NCBI RefSeq assembly: GCF_000142905.1
Contig: NW_013657658.1
Location: 375,769-439,768 of the forward strand
DNA from: Thecamonas trahens ATCC 50062
Lineage: Eukaryota > Apusozoa > Apusomonadida > Apusomonadidae
Direction of reading: 5' to 3'
Length of the DNA: 64,000 nt
In this document: positions 8,601-19,000 of the stretch, one piece after another
Numbering within the stretch: the first letter of the stretch is position 1
Layout of the letters: each line of letters starts with the position of its first letter
Notes under the pieces: model-generated
What the model saw: only the letters and a program-made list of their open reading frames with translations
What the model was told of the DNA's origin: nothing
Databases searched by the model: none
Position numbers and translations under genes: made by a program

Positions 8601-11154
8601 CCAAGCTGCGTGCGGCCGGGCTGGAGGCCGCAGCCGAAAAGGCGACCGCGGCTGCTCGACGCGGTGGGGTGTCGGCGTCCGAGCTGGCGGCGGAGCCGCC
8701 CACGGATGTGGCGCTCAAGGTCAAGAGCGAGATTGACAGCGACATCAAGGCGCTGCTGCGGAGCCGCGGGCTCTTGGGAAGATTACCCGAGTCAGGCAGC
8801 GACGACGACGATGGCGACGAGCTGGTGTGTATGGTGGCGGTGGCGACGCAAACCGAGGGTGTCGGAACGGCGGTAGCCGCGACGCAAACAGCGGGAGACG
8901 GCGTAACGTTGACAGTGAGCATGCAGGCTGCACGTGGGCTGCCTGTTCAGGCATCGGCCGACAACATGCTGCTGGCGCTGCGGTCGCGGCTCAAGGACCA
9001 AATCGAACAGCTGGCTCAGACGCAACAGCGTCTGGTACGGACTGCGTCGTCGGCGTCGATGCAGCGCTCCGACTCGGCGTCGATGCGGCGGTCCGACTCG
9101 ATGTCTGTGGCATCACGTGAGAGCCCACCGCTTGACGGCCAAAGCCTGGCTGCAGCGGCAGCGATTTCCGCGTCAACGCCACATGTGGTGGCGCCGTTTG
9201 CCTCGCGTTCGCTCCCACATACACCGCGTCGCAGCACGCTGGATTCAGAGACAGCACTAGCGGTGAAGGTGCTCGAGCTCGAGGACCGGCTGCGGGAGCA
9301 GACAGAGGCGCACCGGGCGGAGTTGGCGCAGGCTACTGCTGCAGCGCAGCATGGGCCGCGGCCGCCGACCGGTGAAGCGCCGTCGGCTCCGGCGGCTGTG
9401 CGAGCGGTGCGTGAGCGGGCGTTGCGGAGCCGGCGGGAAGCGGCGCGCGGGGCGTCCGAGACGAGCGAGGTGCGTGCAGCAGCTGTCAAGCTTGCGGCAG
9501 CGTCGACGGAAGGTGGCAGCGGCTTGGAGGAGGGCGCCGACGAGGTGCCCATAGCAGCAAGGGGGATGCGGAACTCTGTGTCTGAGGCCATGATGGCGGT
9601 CGGCGGAGGGGTTGGCTCGTCGCATGCTGTACTGCCGCCGATTGGAGCGGTGGGCAGAACGGGCGAGCTCGGGCTGCGGAGTGGTGGCGCGCAGTCACTG
9701 GTCATCACCACAGCAGGTGGAGGCAGTGGAGTGCTCCGGGTGGCGCGGAGTGTGGAGCGGCTGGCAGGAACTCGGGGAACCTCGGGCGGGGGCTCGGGCT
9801 CGCGGTCGCGGTCGCGGTCGCTGACGCGGTCGCGGTCGGGCTCGCACTCGCGGTCGCCGTCACAGGAAGGAACGTCAAGCGAGCAAGCCGGCGAGCTCTC
9901 GCCGAGCACAATGGTGAGCGCGATGCGGAACCGGCTGACGAGCACGGTGCAGCTGGACACGTTCGAGCGGGCGAAGCAGCGGCAGGCGAAGAAGGGGTGG
10001 CGCGCGCGTGGAAGAACATGGTTGGCAAGCTGGCGAACGAGAGCAAGACCGGGCGGGCGCCAAGGCCAAAGCCGCTGCGGTGGGTGCTGCAGCGGGTGTG
10101 GCAGCTTTACTCGGACAAGATGTCGGCGGACAGCTCTGACGACCGGGTTGGCATGCCGCACATCCCGTTCCAGATCTTTGTTTACGAATGGTTTGTGCAC
10201 GAGTACGGGCTGCGGTCGCTAGCGGAGGCGAACCTCAAGGCGCTATTGCACACGGTGAGTGTCCGTGCGGATGGGTCGCCACGAATGGCGATGTTTGCGC
10301 GGTTCTGCGGGCTTGCGTGCGCTGACCAAGTATACTCGCTGGACGTGCTGGACGTGTTTCTGGCGACACTGCGGCAGGTTGTGGGCCATGCGGGGGTGAC
10401 GCTCGAGGCCGAACCTGTGCGTGTCGGGGTGACAGCGGCGCTGGATGGAGTGCACAAGGCGCTGAGCGCGGAGCGCGGGATTGCGGCCGCGCAGCTCGAA
10501 AAGGCGATGGCACAGTTGGCAGCCGTACTGATTCGAGAGGCTGAGGGTGTAGACGGCGAGCAGATTGTGGACGTGGACACGGTGCTGGGCGAGACGGTTG
10601 GGGTCTGGCTGCAGGTGTTTGACCCGACGTATGCGCGGATGCAGGCGCTGTACCGGGCGGCGGACATGAACGGCGACGGCGAGCTCGACTGCCAAGAGTT
10701 TGTGCACACGGTCCTGCATGCGGCGCCGTCGTTTTCTGCGGCGGAGGCGCGTGCGCTGTTTGTGGCCCAAGCCGGGTCGGAGGAGGCGACGATGGCGCCG
10801 GGCGGGTTTGTGGCTGCCGCGCAGGCCGGACATCTGCCGTCGTGGCAGCCCGGCGGCGACATGCGCGGGACCGACCTGGTGGAGCGGCTGGAGCGGCTGT
10901 GGGGCTCGACGCGCGAAGCGGTGATGGACGAGATTGAGGTGCTCAACCGCAAGCTGGCAGGCACATCCGAAGTGGATCTTGCCACCGAGCGGCTGTCGAA
11001 CTTTGTGCGGCTGTACTCGGAGGAGGCGCGCGATGTGCTCGCGACGTGGTACGCGTACCACCTGCTGATGCTGGACCTTGCACTTGCACGTGAGGTCTTC
11101 CGGGCGTCGCTGCCGTCACCGGGTGAGCGGTTGCATCTCGGGCGGCGGACGTAG
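5603..11154 (+). CDS. large coiled-coil/EF-hand protein with axonemal dynein light-chain-like segment (one apparent frameshift)
   Basis: The frame from 5603 runs to about 9994 and continues one frame over to 11154; one G missing in the G run at 9994-9997 explains this, giving about 1,850 residues. Residues about 130-300 (IHEVTRQVTVQCAPRGKLL and the long coiled coil after it) resemble the axonemal dynein light chain region of DNALI1/AXDND1 proteins. The middle is Ser/Ala-rich and disordered, with five TQT/VQT motifs like those bound by the LC8 dynein light chain (coding near 6651, 6840, 6918, 8845 and 8880), further coiled coil, and an RS-rich stretch at about 9790-9870. The C-terminal 385 residues hold a helical domain beginning IPFQIFVYEWFVHEYGLRSL and an EF-hand loop DMNGDGELDCQE with its first Asp at about residue 1688. 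I infer a flagellar or basal-body component. The exact family is uncertain; AXDND1-like is my best reading. Confidence 0.65.
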
Positions 11155-11160
11155 TAAAGA
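11153..11160 (+). terminator. candidate poly(A) signal overlapping the stop (AGTAAAGA)
   Basis: TAG is followed by TAAAGACC, the same arrangement as after CNOT1. The opposing gene's stop is 7 bp beyond this stop, so the 3' UTRs must overlap on opposite strands. Confidence 0.3.
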
Positions 11161-11161
11161 C

Positions 11162-12118
11162 CTACATGATGGGAGAGGAGAGGTTCGAGTCTGGGCGCGG
11201 CTGGGTGAGCGGTTCCTCAGCGGCGTCGTCAAAGAAGTCGATGGTGGATGCGGGCTCGAGAGCGGGCGTGTCGTGGTGCTCTGTCTGCAACTGAGCAGGG
11301 CCAATGCGGGCAGCAACGTTGGCCAGCTGCTGCTCAAACTGCGCCAGGCGGAGGTCCTGAGCCTCAATCTTGGTCTTCATAATCTTGATGATCTGCAGAA
11401 GGGTGGCCAGGCGCGAGTTGGCAATGTCCTGGCCTTGACGGACAATGTTCCGCTCCTTCCGCTGGCGCTCAAACTCGATACGCATCTTGTGACGCATATC
11501 TCTCAGCTGCTCCAGCGCCGTCGCCTCTGATCGCGGCTTAGAGGCGTGAGGAGCTGCCGCCCGTTGCCGAGCCCGAGCCCGACCTCGCGACGGCGACACT
11601 CTCGCACTCTGGCCACGATTCGCAGTACGACCACCATCAGCACCAAACTGACTCGGGCCTGTGTTTGCCCGCTTGCACGGGCGGAGAGAAGCGTTATCAT
11701 CATCATCATCATCATCATTATCATCATCATCATCATCATCATGGTCGTCGTCATGGCCAGACCCAGGAGCCGAGCGAGGACGCGAACGAGGCCGGGAACG
11801 AGAATGAGAATGAGGATAATCGCCATGAGGCGGAGGCTCAGCTTTTCTCTTGCGAACGGCTGCTTGCCAAGCCGACCGAGCAGCTTTCAGTTCTGCGGCA
11901 GAGGCAGGCTGCCCGCGTGGCCGCAGGCTCTGCAGCAAGGCGGGCGGAGGGGCGAGGGGAGCGACCTCGCAGGCGGGGCAGGACCATGTGCCAGGCGGGG
12001 CGGCCGAGAGTGGAGGTATGAGGCAGCCAGAGTGGAAAGAGAGCGTGCATGTGTCGCAGCAGAGAACATCACCCCCACCCTGACATGTGTAGCAGTAGTC
12101 GCTGTGCTGGTCAGTCAT
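11162..12118 (-). CDS. PHD-finger protein with Asp-rich tract and C-terminal coiled coil
   Basis: The protein is 318 residues from the ATG at 12118 (MTDQHSDYCYTCQGGG). The frame is open 24 codons further up, but that stretch only translates the GATC repeat, so the inner ATG is chosen. The N-terminus is one PHD finger with the C4-H-C3 zinc ligands: CYTC, then CCDTC, FHSGC, and CPAC at residues of about 9-50. Such fingers read histone H3 tails, so a nuclear chromatin role is inferred. A central run of about 20 acidic residues (nearly all Asp) is encoded by an (ATC)n microsatellite and is flanked by Arg/Ser-rich sequence with nuclear-localisation character. Near residues 200-275 a basic helix and coiled coil (LLQIIKIMKTKIEAQDLRL) may give dimerisation. 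The tail is acidic. It is convergent with the coiled-coil gene, with 7 bp between stops. Confidence 0.85.
   Translation of the reverse strand: MTDQHSDYCYTCQGGGDVLCCDTCTLSFHSGCLIPPLSAAPPGTWSCPACEVAPLAPPPALLQSLRPRGQPASAAELKAARSAWQAAVRKRKAEPPPHGDYPHSHSRSRPRSRPRSAPGSGHDDDHDDDDDDDNDDDDDDDNASLRPCKRANTGPSQFGADGGRTANRGQSARVSPSRGRARARQRAAAPHASKPRSEATALEQLRDMRHKMRIEFERQRKERNIVRQGQDIANSRLATLLQIIKIMKTKIEAQDLRLAQFEQQLANVAARIGPAQLQTEHHDTPALEPASTIDFFDDAAEEPLTQPRPDSNLSSPIM
11696..11742 (+). repeat. (ATC)n microsatellite coding for poly-Asp on the minus strand
   Basis: About 47 bp of ATC triplets with one ATT interruption, read as GAT codons in the PHD-finger gene. It is likely length-polymorphic. Confidence 0.9.
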
Positions 12119-12164
12119 GGGTGTGGGGTGTGGGGGGGGAGGGGGTGTGGGGTGGGGTGGTGGG

Positions 12165-12250
12165 GTGATCGTGATCGTGATCGTGATCATGATCGTGATC
12201 GTGATTGTGGGATCTGATCTGATGTGTGATTGTGGGATCTGATCTGATGT
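12165..12250. repeat. GTGATC tandem repeat followed by a duplicated 25-bp unit
   Basis: About seven GTGATC/ATGATC units at 12165-12200 are followed by two exact copies of a 25-bp sequence (12201-12225 and 12226-12250, beginning GTGATTGTGGGATCTGATCT). A short GTGATC run recurs at about 12350-12366. Confidence 0.85.
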
Positions 12251-12428
12251 GATCTGGGTGATGGGGGGAGGAATGGGGATGTGGGTGGTGGCAGGCAGTG
12301 GTGGGTGTGTATGCGAGGGTGTGGGGTGGGGGGTGGGGGTGGTGTGGGGTGATCGTGATCGTGATCAGGGAATGCGGTGTCTGTACTGATCAATCGGTGG
12401 GATCGGCGTGGGTGCCACCACAGCCGCC

Positions 12429-12436
12429 TGACGTCA
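12429..12436. promoter_or_regulatory. TGACGTCA octamer (CRE-like palindrome)
   Basis: A perfect bZIP/CREB-type site lies 29 bp upstream of the ATG at 12466. One match to an 8-mer in 64 kb could be chance, but its position just before a start is suggestive. Confidence 0.3.
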
Positions 12437-12465
12437 CCACCTCACTTTCGGGGACAGGTACAGAG

Positions 12466-13414
12466 ATGGGCAAGAAGACAGGGACAGGCAAGAAGACCAA
12501 GAGGAAGACAAGTGGGAGTACGACTACTACAGCCGCAAGTACTTCTTCTACTTCTTCTCCAGACTCGAACGTGACCGTCGTCCTCCTCGCTGCCCTCCTG
12601 CTCGCCCTCGCCGCCGTCGCCTACGTGGTCACCACCGATGACGGCACTGGCGTCCTGCCGTCTTGCTGGCTCGGCAACGCTGGCTGATGACACTCGTGAT
12701 GGGAACCATGGTGGAAATGGGGTTGGGCACGAGGTTGGCATGGTCAACTTCGATGATTTGGATGAGGCTGAGCTGGGCGGCAGTGAGCCCAAGCTCTCGG
12801 CCAAGGAGGAGATGGATCCGGTCAAGTCGCTACCGTACAAGGTCAACGACGCGCTGAAGCAGGTCGAGGCGCTGCAGAAGGGCTTTGCCGGCTTGAGCAA
12901 CACGTATCAGCAGAGAAGACTGATGGAGAAGGGCTCGCTGCCGCTCATGCCGCTCCCGGCCGGCATGCTCGAGATCAGAGACAATCTGAGGATCGTGGTC
13001 GAGCTTGTGGTGGGTCAAGTCAGCCGGTACATCGGCCACAAGCTGCCTGGCTACTCGGCGTTTCAGGACAAGAACTTTGTGGCCAAGCTGGAGATGCTCA
13101 AGCAGAGCATGGCCCACCTCGACCGCAGCCTCTACCGGGTCGTCGCCGCCATGGCCAGCGACGCCGACATATACGTCGGCGCAAACGCAGAGGCCTGCGG
13201 CCATGCAGACTTTGCCAATGTTCTTGTCGGTGAGGACTACGACATCAAAGTCCGCAAGGAGCACGACGACGTCGACGCCCTCGTCGCCATTGCCATCGAC
13301 AAGGTCGAACGCGGCCAGGCCTGCCGCGGCATCGTCTCAAAGCAGAAGCCTGCCGCCGCGGCCGACATTCCCGCCGTCTCGCGCCTGGGCCGGCGCCGTG
13401 TCGCTGGCCAGTAG
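12466..13414 (+). CDS. small hypothetical protein with N-terminal membrane anchor, frame break in the middle
   Basis: The first frame starts MGKKTGTGKKTKRKTSG, passes a Ser/Thr-rich stretch and a clear membrane helix (VTVVLLAALLLALAAVAYVV), and stops at 12685-12687. The second frame, open from about 12638 to 13414, carries most of the protein: an acidic start (VNFDDLDEAELGG) and a helical soluble domain, with no family I know. I read them as one type II membrane protein of about 315 residues with a shift between about 12,620 and 12,690. Unlike the other breaks in this window, this one needs one base removed or a small intron. The alternative is a soluble protein that starts at the ATG at 12638 or at the MVNFDD Met. 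It is convergent with the calpain gene, with 8 bp between stops. Confidence 0.5.
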
Positions 13415-13422
13415 CAGCCGCC

Positions 13423-15327
13423 TCATTCCAGTCCGGCATAGAGCGAGCCCATTCCAGAAGGCCCAGCGCCAGTCGTCTGTCGGCGCCCTCGCGCCCCGCG
13501 TCCCCGTCCTCGCGCCCCGCGTCCGCGCCCTCGCGCCCTGTGTCCGCGCCCCCCCGATCTATAGCTGGTCGACATGCCGCGGACCACTGCTGCCGCCGCC
13601 GCCAGCGCCCCGCCCCCACCACCCGCTCCGCCGCCGGCACCTGCCCGGCCATGGTCGATGAACGCGTCGAGAAGCTCCAGCTCAACGCCTGCGACCTTGG
13701 AGCAGAGATGCAGAGTGAACTTGCCGGCGACGTGCGCGCCCATCACCCGCGGCACAACCACGTACGAGCCTGCAGCTAGCATCACCGTCGTCGCAACCGT
13801 CCTGGCGTTGGTAAACGTAGTTGCAACTAGTGACTCGCTCAAGCACGCCGCCCCTGACGGCACCGTCCTGCCTGGCAGGATGGCAATCGCCGACGCCTTG
13901 CGTGGCACCGCAGCCTTCTTCTTCGCCTTGTACTCGATCGGATGGAGGCCAAGGTGGACGACGGCTCCATCAGCTGGGATGTCGAGAGCAAAGCAGGGAG
14001 TGCAGACGGCGCCGGACGCTCCCGGCTTCCACGCTCCATCAATCGCGGCGCGTGATGGCCAGTCGTCGTGAAGAGGATGGTCGACGACAGTCATGGTCAC
14101 CGGCGCGACGCCGTCGTCGTCACCATCACCCACTGTTGCCACCGTGAGCGCGTAGCTGCCGCTCAGTTGCCCATCGTACATCGCTGGCTGAAGAAAGACC
14201 GGGCTGGAGGCAGGCATCGAAAAGACGAGACTGGCTTCGCGCGAGTTGCTGTACGGCGAGACTGCCAGCCGCTGGTACGCCAGCGCTGCACCAAGCCACG
14301 GCGAGGCCTCGCCACAAGCGGCATCTCGCTCGGCCGTTGCGCCTGCCGTCGGCACCAGCGCCTCTATCCCAATCGGCGGATAGCTGGCCGATGGCGAGTG
14401 TGGGACGGTGAGCGAGGCGATGACACGGAGCTTTGCTCCTTCGCGGCTTGTGCGAGCCAGCTGGTAGGCTCGCAGCGTCGAGCGCCGCTGGGATGGCATC
14501 CGTGTCGTGCTGACGCCGTCTGCTCTTTCAAACTCGCCCGTGACAACATCGTGGACGCGCGCATCAGCGCGAGCGATGACCATGCGAGTGAAGCTGCGGA
14601 TGACGGTCTTGAGCGTGATCCACGACGCGCCGGGCGGTGCAGGACGGGCCGACGACGTCTTGCGCTTGGGCGGGCGGTCGACGTGTGGATTGAGGACGCA
14701 CACGGCGTTGTCGGCCACGGCAATGACCGCGTACGCGTGGTCGTCAAGCACATCCATCCCACGAGGCAGCGGTGAGAGCTTCTCTTCGGTCACGTTGCGC
14801 GAGGATCGGTAGAGGCCGATGGGGCAGCCGGCGGCAAACAGGGCGGCGGCGGCGGCGATGGAGGCGAGCTTGGACGCCGGCGAGAGCCGGATGGTGACGA
14901 CAGGAAGACCGAGCATGTCCGCGAAAGCCTCGGAGATCTTTCCGCCCTGAAGTGCGTTGTACGATCCATACCGCGCGGCCAAGGCCTTTTCTAGCAGCGG
15001 CAGCATGGGCGAAGAGGAGGAGGACATGAACCGCAGTGCGCCCGAGTCGTCGACAGGCAGCGTGTCGTCGACGACCACTCGAGTGGGCATCATCTCCTCG
15101 CCGATGTGCAGAACAAAGGCGATTGTTCCTTCATGATCATCGACATGAGCCTTTGGCACGAGATCAGGCGCAGCAGCAGCAATGGCGTGGATGGCAGCAA
15201 CGACAAAGCAGTTGGCGAGGCGTCCTTGCCGGCACCCGAGCACCTCTTCGCGGCAGACGGTGACCTCGTCTTCTCGCAGCGGAAAGTGAGCAAACGGCCC
15301 AGGAGCGAGATCGCCGGCAGAGGTCAT
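13423..15327 (-). CDS. calpain-like cysteine protease (C2 family)
   Basis: A 634-residue single-exon protein with the calpain catalytic core at the N-terminus. The nucleophile motif is QGRLANCFVVAA, with Cys40; the usual form is QG.LGDCW, so Asp is Asn and Trp is Phe here. The other core marks are VVVDDTLPV, LPLLEKALAARYGSYNAL, the catalytic His197 in LDDHAYAVIAV and Asn213 in VLNPH, so all three catalytic residues are present. Residues about 280-580 look like two beta-rich C2-like (calpain domain III) modules with calpain-type ends. There is no EF-hand domain. The last 60 residues are Gly/Ala-rich and then Arg-Gly repeats encoded by a GCGCGAG-type repeat. A cytosolic, calcium-regulated protease role is inferred from the family; regulation without EF-hands would have to come from the core or the C2-like domains. 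Confidence 0.85.
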   Translation of the reverse strand: MTSAGDLAPGPFAHFPLREDEVTVCREEVLGCRQGRLANCFVVAAIHAIAAAAPDLVPKAHVDDHEGTIAFVLHIGEEMMPTRVVVDDTLPVDDSGALRFMSSSSSPMLPLLEKALAARYGSYNALQGGKISEAFADMLGLPVVTIRLSPASKLASIAAAAALFAAGCPIGLYRSSRNVTEEKLSPLPRGMDVLDDHAYAVIAVADNAVCVLNPHVDRPPKRKTSSARPAPPGASWITLKTVIRSFTRMVIARADARVHDVVTGEFERADGVSTTRMPSQRRSTLRAYQLARTSREGAKLRVIASLTVPHSPSASYPPIGIEALVPTAGATAERDAACGEASPWLGAALAYQRLAVSPYSNSREASLVFSMPASSPVFLQPAMYDGQLSGSYALTVATVGDGDDDGVAPVTMTVVDHPLHDDWPSRAAIDGAWKPGASGAVCTPCFALDIPADGAVVHLGLHPIEYKAKKKAAVPRKASAIAILPGRTVPSGAACLSESLVATTFTNARTVATTVMLAAGSYVVVPRVMGAHVAGKFTLHLCSKVAGVELELLDAFIDHGRAGAGGGAGGGGGALAAAAAVVRGMSTSYRSGGRGHRARGRGRGARGRGRGARGRRQTTGAGPSGMGSLYAGLE

Positions 15328-16036
15328 TCTCGACCGAGTCGCAAGACGGTAAGAGTCAGGTGATGGCTCGGCGCTTGGCTCGGGTTGTCGTTCTGTTCGG
15401 TGGCGCGAGGAAGGGGATTAAGAAGGAATTCGAGAAGGAATGGCTGGGAACGCGCTCCTCTTGCCGCAGGCCGATCGAGCTTGAAGCCATGATCGCGAGC
15501 CTCCTCACCCTCTTCTCAGCCATCTGCAACTTCTGCACCCTCTGCAACCTCTTGCATTGTGCGCTTTCCATGTGTTCTGTGTTCGCAACCAGACGATGCC
15601 GCCTCATGCCGACGCTCGCTAGCCGCTGCTCGGCTCATCGATCTGGAAGGCATGATTGCGAGGCACTACCTCCCCCCCCCCCCCTCCATCGCCTGTGGTT
15701 TCTTATGCTTTCCAACGTCTACTTGACGTTGTTGTAGAGCCATGAGTGCTCGCAATCAGCAGATGCTACGGGAGGGTGGCTCGGCTAGCCACGCAACCTT
15801 TTTTTTCGTGCCTTTGACCGGCAAATTATCTCCGCACCGTTTCTCCGCTGTGTTGGTTGTCATCTGTTCGAGGTCCGGCTGACGGCCCGCACCGCCACAC
15901 CGCACGAGCGTGTGCCCAAGGCGGCGACATTCCACTCCCCGCACCACGGAATCTTTGCTGTTGTTGTCTCTGCCCCTGCCAATACAACGACTAGTGCCGT
16001 CTTGCATAACTCTGTTGTTGCTTTTTCGTCCTGTCC
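15328..16036. promoter_or_regulatory. divergent intergenic region between calpain and the sushi-domain gene
   Basis: These 709 bp hold both 5' ends. A pure C run lies at about 15671-15684 and a T7 run near 15800. Two stretches near 15475-15510 and 15640-15675 look like diverged copies of one another (ATCGAGCTTGAAGCCATGAT and ATCGATCTGGAAGGCATGAT). No gene is supported; the open frames here have no recognisable product. Confidence 0.5.
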
Positions 16037-19000
16037 ATGCCCTGCCCAAGGCTACCGTGCTCCGTCCGGCCATGGTGTTTGTCGCTGGCTTTTGTGGTCT
16101 TTTTTTCAGTGGCCTTTTCCGATGCTGCACCGCCGCTCTACGAACGTAGCTTTGACAATGGTGTTGATGGACGAGTTCAAGACAATGGTTCTGGTGACAC
16201 AAGTGCTCCTGGGGCTGTTGTCTCTCTCAAGGAATCCTTCTTGGCGCTGAGGGTGATCGACATTCCGTCATCCTCCACTGGCCTGTACTTTGCGTCGTCG
16301 CGGACCAAAATCGGCTTTAAGGGCCTGCACGAGGCGGATGATGCTGCTACCATGAGGATGACTGCGTACGACTCCAACGAGTACCGTGGCGAGGCCCTAT
16401 TAGAGACGCCATGGTCCGACAATGATGGCCTCAATGCCCTGCCATTATCCTCGTTATCATGGGAGTATTCCCATCCCGGAGGCGAGGTTAGCGAGTTTGA
16501 CATCAACGACGAGCGCAAAGCTGGCTTCTCCAAGTTTGTGACTGATGTGCTCAACAGCGATGGATTCTCTGGAGCTTTGCTGTTCCGTCTGGAGCTGACG
16601 ACCGCACCTGACCACAGCTATCTACTTGAGCTCGGAAACGGAGACTCGTTCTTCTCGCTCGAGTTTTGGCCGGTCTGCGGGGAGTACCCATCGGTGCCTT
16701 CGGGCACGCTCTCGACGTCAGGGGTCACGAGCTCGACATCGCACATAGTTGGCGACTCTATCACGATCACGTGCTCGGGCGGCTTGATGCTCTACGGTGG
16801 CTCGACTGCGAATACTGTGCTGTGTGAGGCAGGCGGATGGGCAGCTTTGCCGCCGGCGGTCAAGTGTGCTCCCCCGCCACCACCTCCGCCGCCGCCTTCG
16901 CCGCCGCCATCTCCGCCGCCGCCATCTCCGCCGCCGCCGTCGCCGCCGCCATCTCCGCCGCCGCCATCTCCGCCGCCGCCTTCGCCGCCGCCGTCGCCGC
17001 CGCCTTCGCCGCCGCCTTCACCTCCGCCGCCATCGCCGCCGCCGCCTTCACCTCCGCCGCCATCGCCGCCGCCGCCTTCACCTCCGCCGCCACCGTCACC
17101 TCCGCCGCCATCGCCGCCGCCGCCGTCGCCGCCGCCGTCGCCGCCACCGCCACCATCGCCACCTCCGCCATACGCGTGTGAGCTGATACAGCCTCCGCCT
17201 AACGGCACCATATCGTTTTCTGACTATGGATACGCCGGCTCTGTGGCGGTGACAACCTGCATCGACGGCACGGATTTTGTGGCCGGTGATGCGGTGCGAA
17301 CGTGCACCGGGTTAACCTGGACTGGATTGCCGGCCGTGTGCGTCAGGGTGGCGTGCCCGGGCCTTGCGCCGCCGGCGTTTGGCTCTGTCAGCTGCACCAA
17401 CGGATCGAGTACAGCCACGCCGGGCATCTTTGGCGAGATCTGCACCTTCGAGTGCTTGAACGGGCTGACCAAGGTCGGAGCCGACGCACTCGAGTGTCTT
17501 GGAAGTTCAATGTGGTCGGCACCGGCCCCATTCTGCTCGGCGGTCAATGTCTCGCAGTCAACGGGTGCGCCTATTGGCATGCCGCTCAAGATCACGGCCG
17601 GTGACACGTGGGAGCTGCGTGTCTCGCTCCGTGACTCGGAGGGCAACGCTGCCGGAAGCGGCAACGATCTGCCGCTGGCAGTTGTGCGGGGTGGTGATGG
17701 GGCCAACGCGGTGGCAGAGACGACGTACATCTCGACCGGCGAGTACAGCGCGAGAGTGGCGGTGCCGACTACGGTGGGCAGCTACATGTACGACATCGGG
17801 GCCAATGGTGAGCTCTTTACCCGCGGAGTCACGAATGTTGCGGTCGAGGTGGTGCCCGGCGCGCCGGACGGGCGATCGAGCACGCTCGTTGATCTGCCGA
17901 CCTCGGGCGTGCTTCAGATCGAGACGTCTGCAACGACCGAGTACAATGTGGTGGTGACCGACGAGTTTGGCAATGTGCTGACGCAAGCGCTGGCCGCGTC
18001 CGAGGTGAGCATCGCGCTTCAACGCGGAGCTGACACCTTTGCTGTGACGGGCGTAGAACTGGGGCCGGGCTCGATCAAGTTTGGCATTGTGGTGGTCGAG
18101 GGCGGCTCGTACACGCTTGCGGTCAAGATCGGTGGCGAGGACATTGTGGGCTCGCCGTTTGTGGTTTCAGCGTCTGCCACTTGTGTGCCTGGCACGCGGG
18201 TCATCGATGGCGTCCGCTGCACGAGCTGCTCTGCGGGCACGTTCTCGGAGACCGTGAACGCGGTGGCGTGCAGCATCTGCCCCGAGTTTACCACCTCGCC
18301 CGAGCAGTCGTCATCGTTCCTCAACTGCACCTGCCTGCCGACGTTTTGGTTTGGGACTGGCGAGCGTGTGCGCGGCAAGCGATGTGAGCTGTGTCCGGTG
18401 GGCGCGATCTGTGCCGGCGGGACGACGCCGCCGCGAGCTGCGCCTGGACATGAGCCCTCGGACGATGGGCAAGCGTTTGTGACGTGTCCACAGCCTGCAG
18501 CGTGTATGGGCGATGGCAAGTGCGCTGCCGGATACCGCGGGCGGCTGTGCGCGCAGTGCTCGTCGGGCTACTACCGACTCGGTGATGTGTGCCGCGAGTG
18601 CAAGGGCTCGAACGTGGCGATCATTGTCGTGCTTGTTGTGCTTGTCTTTGCCTACGTCACCGGAGTGGTGTGGATCAACACGCGGAACACCAAGGTGTAC
18701 GGGTACGCTGCGTTTGTCATTGCGCTCAACACGCTCCAGGCGGTGGCGATCTACGGGACGATCCAGCTCGACTGGCATCCTGTGGCGGAAGCGATCTTTG
18801 ACGCGGTCTCGATGGTCAACCTCAACCTCGATCTTGCGTCGCCCGAGTGCGGGCTGGACGTGGGCGATGTGTGGATGTTCAAGTGGGGCATGACGATGGC
18901 GCTGCCGGTTCTGTTCCTCCTTCCGTTTGTGGTTGTGACTGCCATCCTCTGCGTGGTTTTCAATTTCCGCGAGTCCAAGAGTGCCATGTTTGCTGCCAAC

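Larger units (their letters stand above)
12119..12465. promoter_or_regulatory. divergent intergenic region with GATC-rich tandem repeats
   Basis: This stretch separates the PHD-finger gene (-) from the small membrane protein gene (+). It holds a G-rich tract next to the PHD start (C-rich on that gene's sense strand), GTGATC tandem repeats, a 25-bp unit in two exact copies, a further G/T-rich stretch, and a CRE-like octamer 30 bp before the plus-strand ATG. Confidence 0.55.

Noticed and set aside
12119-12190. N-terminal extension of the PHD-finger protein (ITITITIT then Pro/His-rich)
   Set aside because: It only translates the GATC tandem repeat and G-rich tract. The ATG at 12118 precedes the domain closely.
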